A stretch of 64,000 bases of DNA, taken from Yinghuangia elevatio. GTDB taxonomy: Bacteria > Actinomycetota > Actinomycetes > Streptomycetales > Streptomycetaceae. The notes beneath the pieces were generated by a model. The model was not told the origin of the DNA and made no database searches. It saw nothing but the letters and a program-made list of their open reading frames with translations. The position numbers were made by a program, and so were the translations under genes. The DNA lies in the NCBI RefSeq assembly GCF_040649515.1, contig NZ_JBEZFP010000023.1, positions 1 to 64,000 on the forward strand. The letters are read 5' to 3'. Shown here piece after piece: positions 36,024 through 43,445 of this stretch (its first letter is position 1; each line of letters starts with the position of its first letter).

Positions 36024-37526
36024 GTGAGCACGCCGTCCCCGCTCCCCGTCTTCGCCGCGATCGACATCGGCGCGTCCAGTGGGCGGGTGATCGCCGGTCG
36101 TGTCGCCGCCGGGCGCGGCACCGGCGGTGGGCCGCCGATCCTGGACCTCACCGAGGTCCACCGGTTCCCGAACCGCCCGGTGCGGGTCCGCGGCACACTG
36201 CACTGGGACATCCTGGGCCTGTACGGCGAGGCCCTGGACGGTCTGCGCAAGCTGGGCGCGGGCGGGGTCCGGCCGGCCTCCGTCGGCATCGACACCTGGG
36301 CGGTCGACTACGGCCTCCTCGACGCGCGTGGCGATCTGCTCGCCAACCCGGTGCACTACCGCGACGGCCGTACGGACGGAGTGATGGACCGGGTGCTCTC
36401 CGCGGTGCCCGCCCGCGACATCTACCGCACCACGGGCCTTCAGTTCCTGCCCTTCAACACGCTCTACCAGCTCGCCGCCGAGGCCCCGGAACGGCTCGGG
36501 GCGGCCCGCGAACTCCTGCTGATACCGGACTTGTTGGCGTACTGGCTGACGGGCCGCGTGGGGGCGGAGCGCACCAACGCGTCCACCACCCAGCTGTACG
36601 ACGTGCGGAGCGGCACCTGGTCCACCGAGCTCGCCGCCCGCGCCGGAATCCCCGTCCAACTCCTGCCGCCCCTGCACGACCCGGGCACGCGGACCGGCAC
36701 ACTCACCGCGGACTCCGCCGACGCGACCGGCCTCGACCCGTCGACCCCCGTCGTCGCCGTGGGATCCCACGACACCGCGTCCGCAGTGGTCGGAGTTCCG
36801 GCGCGGGGCCGGGACTTCGCGTACATCTCCTGCGGTACGTGGTCGCTGGTCGGCGTCGAGTTGGACAAGCCGGTGCTGACCGAGGAGAGCCGGGCCGCCA
36901 ACTTCACCAACGAGGCCGGCGTGGACGGCACGATCCGGTACCTGCGCAACGTGATGGGTCTGTGGATCCTTCAGGAATGCCTGCGCGTGTGGCAGGCACG
37001 GGGGTTGGCCGTGGACCTTCCCGCGCTGCTCGAACAGGCCGCCCGCGAGGAGCCGTTCCGGTCGCTCGTCGATCCCGACGACCCGGAGTTCCTGCCGCCC
37101 GGCGACATGCCGGTGCGCATAGCGGCGCACTGCGAGCGCACCGGGCAGCCGGTTCCACAGGGGCCCGCGGCGGTGGTTCGCTGCGTCGTCGAAAGCCTCG
37201 CCCTGGCCTACCGCCGCACCGTCCGCGACGCGGTCCGGTTGTCCGGTACCGCCGTGGAGACCGTCCATCTTGTGGGCGGTGGGGCACGCAACGAGCTGTT
37301 GTGCCAACTCACCGCCGACGCCTGCGGCGTCCCGGTGGTGGCCGGCCCGGTGGAGGCGACCGCGATCGGCAACGTCCTCGTCCAGGCCCGCGCCGCGGGG
37401 GTGGTGAGCGACCTCACCGAGATGCGGGAACTGACAGCCGCCACCCAGTCGCTCCACCGCTACGCCCCGGGCGGCACCCATTCCGGCCGGTCCGCCTGGG
37501 ACGCGGCGGAACGCCGCCTCGGCTGA
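36024..37526 (+). CDS. rhaB: L-rhamnulokinase
   Basis: 500 residues, close to the 489 of E. coli RhaB. FAAIDIGASSGRVIAGRV (phosphate 1), GIDTWAVDYGLLDARGDLL, VVAVGSHDTASAVVGVPA (catalytic Asp), AYISCGTWSLVGVELDKP and VHLVGGGARNELLCQLTADA (adenosine motif) are the RhaB signatures. It phosphorylates L-rhamnulose at O1 for the aldolase. The GTG at 36024 has AGGAGAA upstream. It is the last gene of the operon and is followed by a strong hairpin. Confidence 0.95.
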   Translation: MSTPSPLPVFAAIDIGASSGRVIAGRVAAGRGTGGGPPILDLTEVHRFPNRPVRVRGTLHWDILGLYGEALDGLRKLGAGGVRPASVGIDTWAVDYGLLDARGDLLANPVHYRDGRTDGVMDRVLSAVPARDIYRTTGLQFLPFNTLYQLAAEAPERLGAARELLLIPDLLAYWLTGRVGAERTNASTTQLYDVRSGTWSTELAARAGIPVQLLPPLHDPGTRTGTLTADSADATGLDPSTPVVAVGSHDTASAVVGVPARGRDFAYISCGTWSLVGVELDKPVLTEESRAANFTNEAGVDGTIRYLRNVMGLWILQECLRVWQARGLAVDLPALLEQAAREEPFRSLVDPDDPEFLPPGDMPVRIAAHCERTGQPVPQGPAAVVRCVVESLALAYRRTVRDAVRLSGTAVETVHLVGGGARNELLCQLTADACGVPVVAGPVEATAIGNVLVQARAAGVVSDLTEMRELTAATQSLHRYAPGGTHSGRSAWDAAERRLG

Positions 37527-37537
37527 CCGGTTGCCGC

Positions 37538-37585
37538 AACGGCAACGCCCGGCGATTCCTGCCTGGAACGCCGGGCGTTGCCGTT
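37538..37585. terminator. 17-bp perfect hairpin after rhaB
   Basis: Arms 37538-37554 and 37569-37585 are perfectly complementary over 17 bp (AACGGCAACGCCCGGCG and its complement), with a 14-nt loop. Located 11 bp after the rhaB stop and before the end of the convergent lutC gene, so it probably terminates both operons. Confidence 0.8.
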
Positions 37586-37652
37586 CCGGCCGCCGGTGCG
37601 GTCGACCGGGGCCTTTCGTTCCGTCCGCCCTCGTTGCCGCGGACGGAACGGT

Positions 37653-38342
37653 TCAGGGCCCCGAGTCTCCCCGGCCCTCGGGAACCTCGGGCAGCACCAG
37701 GAGCACTTCCAGGGTGCGTGGGCCGTGGACGCCTTCCACTCGGTCGAGTTCGATGTCGCTCGTGGCCGACGGGCCGCTGATCCAGGTGAGCGGGCGCCGC
37801 GCGTCGAGCCGGTGCAGGGCCTGCGGGGCCGACGCCACGACCTGATCGGCGCGCACGACGCAGAGGTGGTAATCCGGTACGAGGGTGAGCGCGCGGCGGC
37901 CCTGTCCCTCCCCCGCGTCCAGGACGATCGTGCCCGTCTCGGCGATCGCCACCGCACAGGCAGTGACCGTGCCGTCCGCCGAGTCGAGCTGATCAATCGT
38001 CAGGGGTGGGGTGTCGTCCAGGAGTTCGGTGTCCACGAGGCCGGTCGTCCACACGGCGGGGAGGCCGGGCGGGACGACGACCCGCTCGCACCCGCGCCGG
38101 CGTACCGCGTCCGCGACGGCTCGGGGCAGTTCGTCCTGGGTCACTTCGTGGACCACGGCCTTGTAGTCGCGCAGGTTCTCGGCCAGGAGCGGGAGGACTT
38201 CGTGCGGCAAGACGTGCGCCTGGCGGTACGCGGCGTCCGCCCCGCCACGCCCCCCTGAGGACGCCTCGTCGGCCGCATCGCCGCCGGGCACGGCCTCGAG
38301 CGCGGCGCGAATGCGCGCCAGTACAGTCGTACGCGAACTCAT
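37653..38342 (-). CDS. lutC: LutC/YkgG-family protein (L-lactate utilisation)
   Basis: 229 residues, LUD domain. VVVPPGLPAVWTTGLVDTEL, VAIAETGTIVLDAGEGQGRR and ADQVVASAPQALHRLDARRP match the LutC pattern. It is the third subunit of the three-protein iron-sulfur complex that oxidises L-lactate to pyruvate. The ATG overlaps the lutB stop as ATGA. It lies convergent to the rhamnose operon, whose aldolase/dehydrogenase may supply lactate. Confidence 0.9.
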   Translation of the reverse strand: MSSRTTVLARIRAALEAVPGGDAADEASSGGRGGADAAYRQAHVLPHEVLPLLAENLRDYKAVVHEVTQDELPRAVADAVRRRGCERVVVPPGLPAVWTTGLVDTELLDDTPPLTIDQLDSADGTVTACAVAIAETGTIVLDAGEGQGRRALTLVPDYHLCVVRADQVVASAPQALHRLDARRPLTWISGPSATSDIELDRVEGVHGPRTLEVLLVLPEVPEGRGDSGP

Positions 38343-39787
38343 GCCCGACTCCCAGGTGTTCCGTTGCGTCGCTCGGCCGCCCACCAGTCGCGGAACGACT
38401 GCGCGGGCGGCGCGGGCAGGTCCCGTGTATCGGTCCATGCCGCCCCCGGGCCGGGCAGGCGGCGAAGGGGGACGAGGCGTCGCGTACGCCCGGCCACGCG
38501 CTGCACGCGCGCCAGCCGCACCGGGTCCGCGAAGATCCACCCCGCCGCCTTCATCGCGGCCTTCTCCGCACGGTGCCCGCCTCCCTCGGCGACCTGTTCC
38601 CGCAGGTGCACGAGCACTTCGGGGATGTCGATGGCGACCGGGCACACGTCGTAGCAGGCTCCGCAGAGCGTCGAGGCATACGGCAGCGACGCGTCCAACG
38701 CATTTGCGGTGCCGCGCAGTTGCGGGGTCAGGATGGCGCCGATCGGTCCCGGGTAGACCGATCCGTAGGCGTGCCCGCCCGCCCGTTCGTACACCGGGCA
38801 CACGTTCAGGCATGCCGAGCACCGGATGCAGCGCAGCGTCTGGCGTCCCACCTCGTCGGCCAGCACGCCGGTGCGGCCGTTGTCGAGCAGGACCAGGTGG
38901 AAGTTCTGCGGGCCGTCGCCCGGGGTGACTCCCGTCCACGTCGACGTGTACGGGTTCATCCGCTCGCCGGTCGACGACCGCGGCAGCAACTGGAGGAACA
39001 CTTCGAGGTCTTGCCAGGTCGGGACGACCTTCTCGATGCCCACGACCGAGATGAGCGTGTCCGGGAGGGTGAGGCACATGCGGCCGTTGCCCTCGGACTC
39101 GACGACGACCAGGGTGCCGGTCTCGGCGACCATGAAGTTCGCACCGGAGACCGCGACCTTGGCGGTGAGGAAGCGCTCGCGCAGGTGCCGCCGCGCGGCT
39201 TCGGCGAGGGCGCGGGGCTCGTCCGCCAGGTCGGCGGGCGCGGGTTCACCCCACGCGGCCATCTCGCGCAGGAAGATCTCGCGGATCTCGCTGCGGTTGC
39301 GGTGGATGGCCGGCACCAGGATGTGCGACGGCCGGTCGTCGCCGAGCTGCACGATGAGTTCGGCGAGGTCGGTCTCGTAGGCCCGGATACCCGCCTCCTC
39401 CAGCGCCTCGTTGAGCCCGATCTCCTGGGTGGCCATGGACTTGACCTTGACGACGTCGCGTTCGCCGGTCGCCCGTACGAGGTCGGTGACGATGCGGTTC
39501 GCCTCGGCTGCGTCCGCGGCCCAGTGCACGTGGCCGCCCGCGGCGGTGACCGCCTCCTCGACCTGGAGGAGGTAGCGGTCGAGGTTCCGCAGGGTGTGGT
39601 CCTTGATCGCCTTGCCCGCTTCGCGCAACTGCGGCCAGTCGTCCAGCTCGTCGACCACCGCGGCCCGCTTGGCCCGGATCGTGTGCGTGGCCTTGCGGAG
39701 GTTGTGGCGCAGCTGCGCGTTGCCGACCGCATCGCGCGCCGCGCTCGGGAAGGCGGGCAGCCCCAGAAAGGTGCTCGCGTCGCTCAT
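38339..39787 (-). CDS. lutB: LutB-type iron-sulfur protein (L-lactate utilisation)
   Basis: 482 residues. The N-terminal half is a LUD domain with VKVKSMATQEIGLNEALEEA and VAETGTLVVVESEGNGRMCL. The C-terminal third carries two 4Fe-4S clusters: CIRCSACLNVCP followed by CP-like spacing, and CGACYDVCPVAIDIP. It relays electrons in the LutABC lactate oxidase complex. Coupled to lutA by an ATGA overlap upstream and to lutC downstream. Confidence 0.93.
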   Translation of the reverse strand: MSDASTFLGLPAFPSAARDAVGNAQLRHNLRKATHTIRAKRAAVVDELDDWPQLREAGKAIKDHTLRNLDRYLLQVEEAVTAAGGHVHWAADAAEANRIVTDLVRATGERDVVKVKSMATQEIGLNEALEEAGIRAYETDLAELIVQLGDDRPSHILVPAIHRNRSEIREIFLREMAAWGEPAPADLADEPRALAEAARRHLRERFLTAKVAVSGANFMVAETGTLVVVESEGNGRMCLTLPDTLISVVGIEKVVPTWQDLEVFLQLLPRSSTGERMNPYTSTWTGVTPGDGPQNFHLVLLDNGRTGVLADEVGRQTLRCIRCSACLNVCPVYERAGGHAYGSVYPGPIGAILTPQLRGTANALDASLPYASTLCGACYDVCPVAIDIPEVLVHLREQVAEGGGHRAEKAAMKAAGWIFADPVRLARVQRVAGRTRRLVPLRRLPGPGAAWTDTRDLPAPPAQSFRDWWAAERRNGTPGSRA

Positions 39788-40524
39788 GCGGGGAACTCCT
39801 CGGTGGAAGCCAGGATTTCGGCGAGGTGGAGGGTGCGTACGCCGACTCGCTGCCGGTCCATCGTGCCGCCCAGGTGCATGAGACAGGAGTTGTCCGCGGC
39901 GCAGAGCACCTCCGCTCCGGTGCCGACTGCATGGCGTACCTTGTCGGCGCCCATCGCCGCGGACACGTCCGGGTTCTTCATCGCGAAGGTGCCGCCGAAG
40001 CCGCAGCACTCCTCCGCACCGGGCAGTTCGAGCAGTTCCAGCCCGCGGACGTTGCGCAGCAGAGTGGTGGGGCGGTCGCCGAGCCGCATCAGGCGCATCG
40101 AATGGCAGGTCGGGTGGTACGTCACCTTGTGCGGGAAGTACGCGCCGACATCGGTGACGCCGAGCACGTCGACGAGGAATTCGCTGAGGTCGTACACCTT
40201 CGGCACCACGGCGGCGACCGCCTCGGCGAGGCCGGCATCGGTCGCCCGGGCGGCGGCCTTGGGATGGTTGTCGCGGATCATCGCGCCGCACGAGCCGGAC
40301 GGCGTCACCACGGCGTCGTAGGCGGCGAAGGTGTCCGCGAAGCGGCGGACCAGGGGCTCTATCTGCCTGCCGTACCCGGTGTTCCAGTGCATCTGGCCGC
40401 AGCAGGACTGCTCGGCGGGGAAGTCGACCTGGCAGCCGAGTCGTTCCAGGAGGCGGACGACGGCCTGCCCGGTCCGTGGATAGAGCGTGTCGTTGACACA
40501 CGTGATGAACAGTGCGACGCGCAC
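39784..40524 (-). CDS. lutA: LutA-type (Fe-S)-binding protein (L-lactate utilisation)
   Basis: 246 residues. Two CCG domains are visible: SCCGQMHWNTGYGRQ with SGSCGAMIRDNHP in the first half and ECCGFGGTFAMKNPD with ADNSCLMHLGG in the second. Such domains bind a [4Fe-4S] or noncubane cluster. It is the first gene of the lutABC operon. GAGGAGG precedes the GTG start. A FadR-type regulator is divergent, with an operator-like palindrome in between. Confidence 0.93.
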   Translation of the reverse strand: MRVALFITCVNDTLYPRTGQAVVRLLERLGCQVDFPAEQSCCGQMHWNTGYGRQIEPLVRRFADTFAAYDAVVTPSGSCGAMIRDNHPKAAARATDAGLAEAVAAVVPKVYDLSEFLVDVLGVTDVGAYFPHKVTYHPTCHSMRLMRLGDRPTTLLRNVRGLELLELPGAEECCGFGGTFAMKNPDVSAAMGADKVRHAVGTGAEVLCAADNSCLMHLGGTMDRQRVGVRTLHLAEILASTEEFPA

Positions 40525-40551
40525 CGGCCGACCTCCTCACGGGACAGGTGA

Positions 40552-40564
40552 ATGGTCAGACCAT
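40552..40564. promoter_or_regulatory. FadR-type operator between lutA and its regulator
   Basis: ATGGTCAGACCAT is a perfect 13-bp palindrome that fits the FadR-subfamily consensus TNGTNNNACNA. It lies 28 bp upstream of the lutA start and 113 bp upstream of the regulator start, so it can serve both divergent genes. Confidence 0.7.
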
Positions 40565-40600
40565 ACATTGGTCGGTCCTGGTCGAGCCATGCCATCCTGT

Positions 40601-40654
40601 GATCCGACCGATCCCACCGATCCGAGCGATCCCGCCGATCCGACCGATCCCGCC
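40601..40654. repeat. 9-bp tandem repeat in the lut regulatory region
   Basis: Six consecutive 9-bp units alternating GATCCGACC/GATCCGAGC and GATCCCACC/GATCCCGCC, giving an 18-bp higher-order period. It lies between the operator and the ribosome binding site of the regulator gene, so it is part of its leader. Confidence 0.85.
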
Positions 40655-40676
40655 ACCGGCCGCAGGAGACCCCCAC

Positions 40677-41402
40677 GTGAGCACGCCACCCACCGACGGT
40701 CCCGACTGGCGGCCGGTCCGTCGCGTACGCGCGCACGAGGAGGTCCTCGCCCGGATCGAGGAACAGATCGCCGCCGGACGCCTCAAGGCCGGCGACCGCC
40801 TCCCCGGCGAACGCCAGTTGGCCGAATCGCTCGGCGTCAGCCGGGCCTCGGTCCGCGAGGCCCTGCGCGTCCTGGAGGCGATGGGCGTCCTGGTCTCCAC
40901 GACCGGACGCGGCCCCGACGCCGGCGCGGTCCTCGTCGGCCGGCCGGCCGACGCGCTCGCCGACATCCTGCGCCTGCACGTCGGGCTCGCGCACTTCTCG
41001 CTGCACGACATCGTCGAGACCCGCCGGATCGTCGAGACCTGGGCGGCCAGGTCCGCGGCCGAGCAGGCCGGGCCCGAGCACCTGGCCCGGCTGCGCGACG
41101 CGGTGTCCCGCATGGCCGGCCCCGGACTGACCCCCGACCGCTTCAACCAGGCCGACGCGGACTTCCACCTCGCCCTCGCGGAGGCGTCCGGCAATACGGT
41201 GGTGGCCACGCTCATGCACGGCCTGCGGGACGCCGTCGGCCGCCACGCGGTCGAGGCCGTCGAACGGCTTGGGTGGCCGGAATCTGCCGCAATCCTGCGC
41301 GCGGACCACCTCCGCATCCTGGCGGCCGTCGAGGGAGGCCGACCGGACGACGCCGCCGCGGCGGTCCGCGACCACCTCGCCCGGTCCTACCCCGGCCACT
41401 GA
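40677..41402 (+). CDS. FadR/GntR-family regulator of lactate utilisation
   Basis: 241 residues. The GntR winged helix (about residues 18-85) includes EEQIAAGRLKAGDRLPGERQ, LAESLGVSRASVREALRVLE and MGVLVSTTGRGPDAG. The C-terminal FCD domain has the metal-binding pattern with ETRRIVETWAA, DADFHLALAEASGN and ADHLRILAAVEGG. Similar to LldR-type lactate sensors; probably represses the divergent lutABC operon until lactate is present. The GTG at 40677 has CAGGAGA upstream. Confidence 0.87.
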   Translation: MSTPPTDGPDWRPVRRVRAHEEVLARIEEQIAAGRLKAGDRLPGERQLAESLGVSRASVREALRVLEAMGVLVSTTGRGPDAGAVLVGRPADALADILRLHVGLAHFSLHDIVETRRIVETWAARSAAEQAGPEHLARLRDAVSRMAGPGLTPDRFNQADADFHLALAEASGNTVVATLMHGLRDAVGRHAVEAVERLGWPESAAILRADHLRILAAVEGGRPDDAAAAVRDHLARSYPGH

Positions 41403-41771
41403 GGCACGGCAGGACGGCTCGGCCACGTCCGGCCCCCGGCCTGCCCATCGCCCGGTAGGTCCGCCACCATCGTCGCCGTGAATATCACCACCAGTGGACG
41501 TGAATTCAGCACGAATCGTGCGATCCATTGGCGCAGATGGGCCGCAGGCCGCGCTGACGATTCCGGAATCGCGCAAGCGCATACCCTCCTAATGACTACT
41601 AAATACCCTGCTACGACCGCCTGTTCCTGCCAGAGGGGTCTCCCCGCGACCCTTGCGAGGCGTGTTTGGCGCGTGATACTTACATGTGAATACAACAACA
41701 CGAGACGTTAAATGACGCAGTGGCCTGTCCTTCACCGGGCTGTGCCGCACGACGGACGGGGACCTGTCGGC
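41403..41771. other. Intergenic region before the PhoD-like gene
   Basis: About 370 bp without a supported gene. The right part is AT-rich and contains the second copy of the 44-bp element. It probably contains the promoter of the phosphatase gene. Confidence 0.5.
41671..41713. repeat. AT-rich 44-bp element, copy 2
   Basis: Counterpart of 24078-24121, sharing GCGTGATA, TTAC, TGTGAATACAACA and CGTTAAAT with conserved spacing apart from a 1-nt indel. Here it ends about 60 bp upstream of the preferred ATG of the PhoD-like gene, consistent with a promoter or operator. Confidence 0.7.
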
Positions 41772-43373
41772 ATGCGCACCACCACCGGAATCAGCGGCAT
41801 CGGACGCCGCGCCCTGCTCGGCGCCTCCGGAACGGCCGCCCTCGCAATGACTCTCGGGCTGCGGTCGGCGGACCGCGCCCGAGCCGACGAGCGCTTCGCC
41901 GACTACCCGTTCGCCTTGGGCGTCGCCTCCGGTGACCCCTGGCCCGATGGATTCGTGCTGTGGACGCGGCTGGCCCCCAGGCCACTCGACCCCGACGGCG
42001 CCGGAGGCATGCCGCCGCGGCCGGTGCACGTCGACTGGGAAGTCGCCGAGGACGACCGGTTCCGGCACGTGGTGCGCCGCGGCCGGACCCTGGCGACCGC
42101 CGACCTCGGGCATTCCGTGCACGTCGAGGTCTTCGGGCTGCGCCCCGGGCGCCAGTACCACTACCGCTTCCGCGCCGGCGGCACGATCAGCCCGGTGGGA
42201 CGCACGCGCACCGCTCCCCCGCCGTTCGCCCGGCCCGGCGACCTCTCCTTCGCCTTCGTGTCCTGCCAGGCGTGGTTCGAGGGCTTCTACACCGCGTACC
42301 GCCACCTCGCCGAGGAGGACGTCGCGCTCGTCCTCCACCTGGGCGACTACATCTACGAAAACCCCATCGACGCGATGGGCGGCGTCCGCAAGGTGCCGGT
42401 CGCGCCCGAACTGCAGGCCGAGCCCATGGACCTGGTCCAGTACCGCAACCGCTACGCGCTGCACCGCTTCGACGCGGACCTGATCGCCGCCCACCAGGCA
42501 CACCCCTGGGCCGTCGTCTGGGACGACCACGAGGTCGAGGACAACTGGGTGGCCGACCACTCGAAGGCGGACAACGAACCCGACCAGGATCCCGCGGTGT
42601 TCCGTACCCGCGCCGCCGCCGCGTTCCAGGCCTACTACGAGCACCTGCCGCTGCGCCTGCCCAACAGGCCGCAGGGGTTCGACGCCCGCCTGTACCGCGA
42701 CCTCAGGTACGGCAGGACAGCCCGGTTCAACATCCTGGACACCAGGAGGTTCCGCGACGACCAGGCATGCGGCGACGGCACGCGCAGTGGCTGCGACGAG
42801 CGCCTTTCACCCGAACGCACCGTCCTGGGCGACGAGCAGCAGCGCTGGCTCGACAACACCCTCGGGCGCTCGGACGCCACCTGGAACATCATCGCGCAGC
42901 AGATACCGGTCACCCAGGTGGACACCGACCCGGGGCCGGGCCAGTCCTTCGTGATGGACTTCTGGGACGGATACGTGGCGTCGCGCGACCGTCTGTTCGA
43001 CACGTTGGTGACACGCGACGTGGCCAACCCCGTCGTGCTGACCGGAGACATGCACCGCCATCTCGCGGCCGACCTCAAAAGGGATTTCGACGACCCTGCC
43101 TCGCCGACGATCGGCGTCGAGTTCGTCGGCACCTCCATCTCCACCAAGATGGACGGCGAGGACCTTGACGCGTCCGGGGCCGCCCTGCTGACTGCCAATT
43201 CGCACATCAAGTTCACCAACTACCAACGCGGGTACGTTCGCTGCTCGCTCACCCCGGAGAGCTGCCGTGCGGACTTCCGCGTCCTCCCGTACGTGACGAC
43301 GCCGGGTGCGCCGATCTCCACCCGCACCTCGTTCGTCACCGAGGCCGGCCGACCCGGACTCCAGCCCGCCTGA
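41772..43373 (+). CDS. PhoD-like alkaline phosphatase/phosphodiesterase
   Basis: 533 residues from the ATG at 41772. A Tat signal GRRALLGASGTAAL lies near the N-terminus, so the protein is exported folded. Metal-binding blocks of the PhoD family are present: LSFAFVSCQAWFEGFYTAYR, LVLHLGDYIYENP, AVVWDDHEVEDNW and NPVVLTGDMHRHLAAD. It releases phosphate from phosphomono- or diesters outside the cell with Fe/Ca cofactors. An earlier in-frame ATG at 41712 lacks a ribosome binding site and would put the Tat motif deeper. No clear Pho box (GTTCACC repeats) was seen. Confidence 0.9.
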   Translation: MRTTTGISGIGRRALLGASGTAALAMTLGLRSADRARADERFADYPFALGVASGDPWPDGFVLWTRLAPRPLDPDGAGGMPPRPVHVDWEVAEDDRFRHVVRRGRTLATADLGHSVHVEVFGLRPGRQYHYRFRAGGTISPVGRTRTAPPPFARPGDLSFAFVSCQAWFEGFYTAYRHLAEEDVALVLHLGDYIYENPIDAMGGVRKVPVAPELQAEPMDLVQYRNRYALHRFDADLIAAHQAHPWAVVWDDHEVEDNWVADHSKADNEPDQDPAVFRTRAAAAFQAYYEHLPLRLPNRPQGFDARLYRDLRYGRTARFNILDTRRFRDDQACGDGTRSGCDERLSPERTVLGDEQQRWLDNTLGRSDATWNIIAQQIPVTQVDTDPGPGQSFVMDFWDGYVASRDRLFDTLVTRDVANPVVLTGDMHRHLAADLKRDFDDPASPTIGVEFVGTSISTKMDGEDLDASGAALLTANSHIKFTNYQRGYVRCSLTPESCRADFRVLPYVTTPGAPISTRTSFVTEAGRPGLQPA

Positions 43374-43421
43374 AAAACCGGCGAACGGCGTACGCGCATA
43401 CGAGCGGAGCGGCCACCGAGT

Positions 43422-43445
43422 GTGAGGCGGACCCGTTGCCTCACA
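43422..43445. terminator. Short hairpin between convergent genes
   Basis: GTGAGGC at 43422-43428 pairs with GCCTCAC at 43438-43444 (8 bp with the outer T-A pair at 43421 and 43445). It overlaps the stop codon of the leftward gene and lies 48 bp after the phosphatase stop. Modest terminator candidate. Confidence 0.4.

Noticed and set aside
13638..37526. The rhamnose region as a recently acquired island
   Set aside because: Base composition and codon style match the flanks, and no integrase, transposase, tRNA or flanking direct repeat was seen.
41403..41771. Pho box for the PhoD-like gene
   Set aside because: No direct repeats resembling GTTCACC at 11-bp spacing were found; the AT-rich 44-bp element has a different pattern.
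41712..41771. Earlier start of the PhoD-like protein
   Set aside because: The ATG at 41712 overlaps the repeated element and lacks a ribosome binding site; starting at 41772 places the Tat motif properly near the N-terminus.
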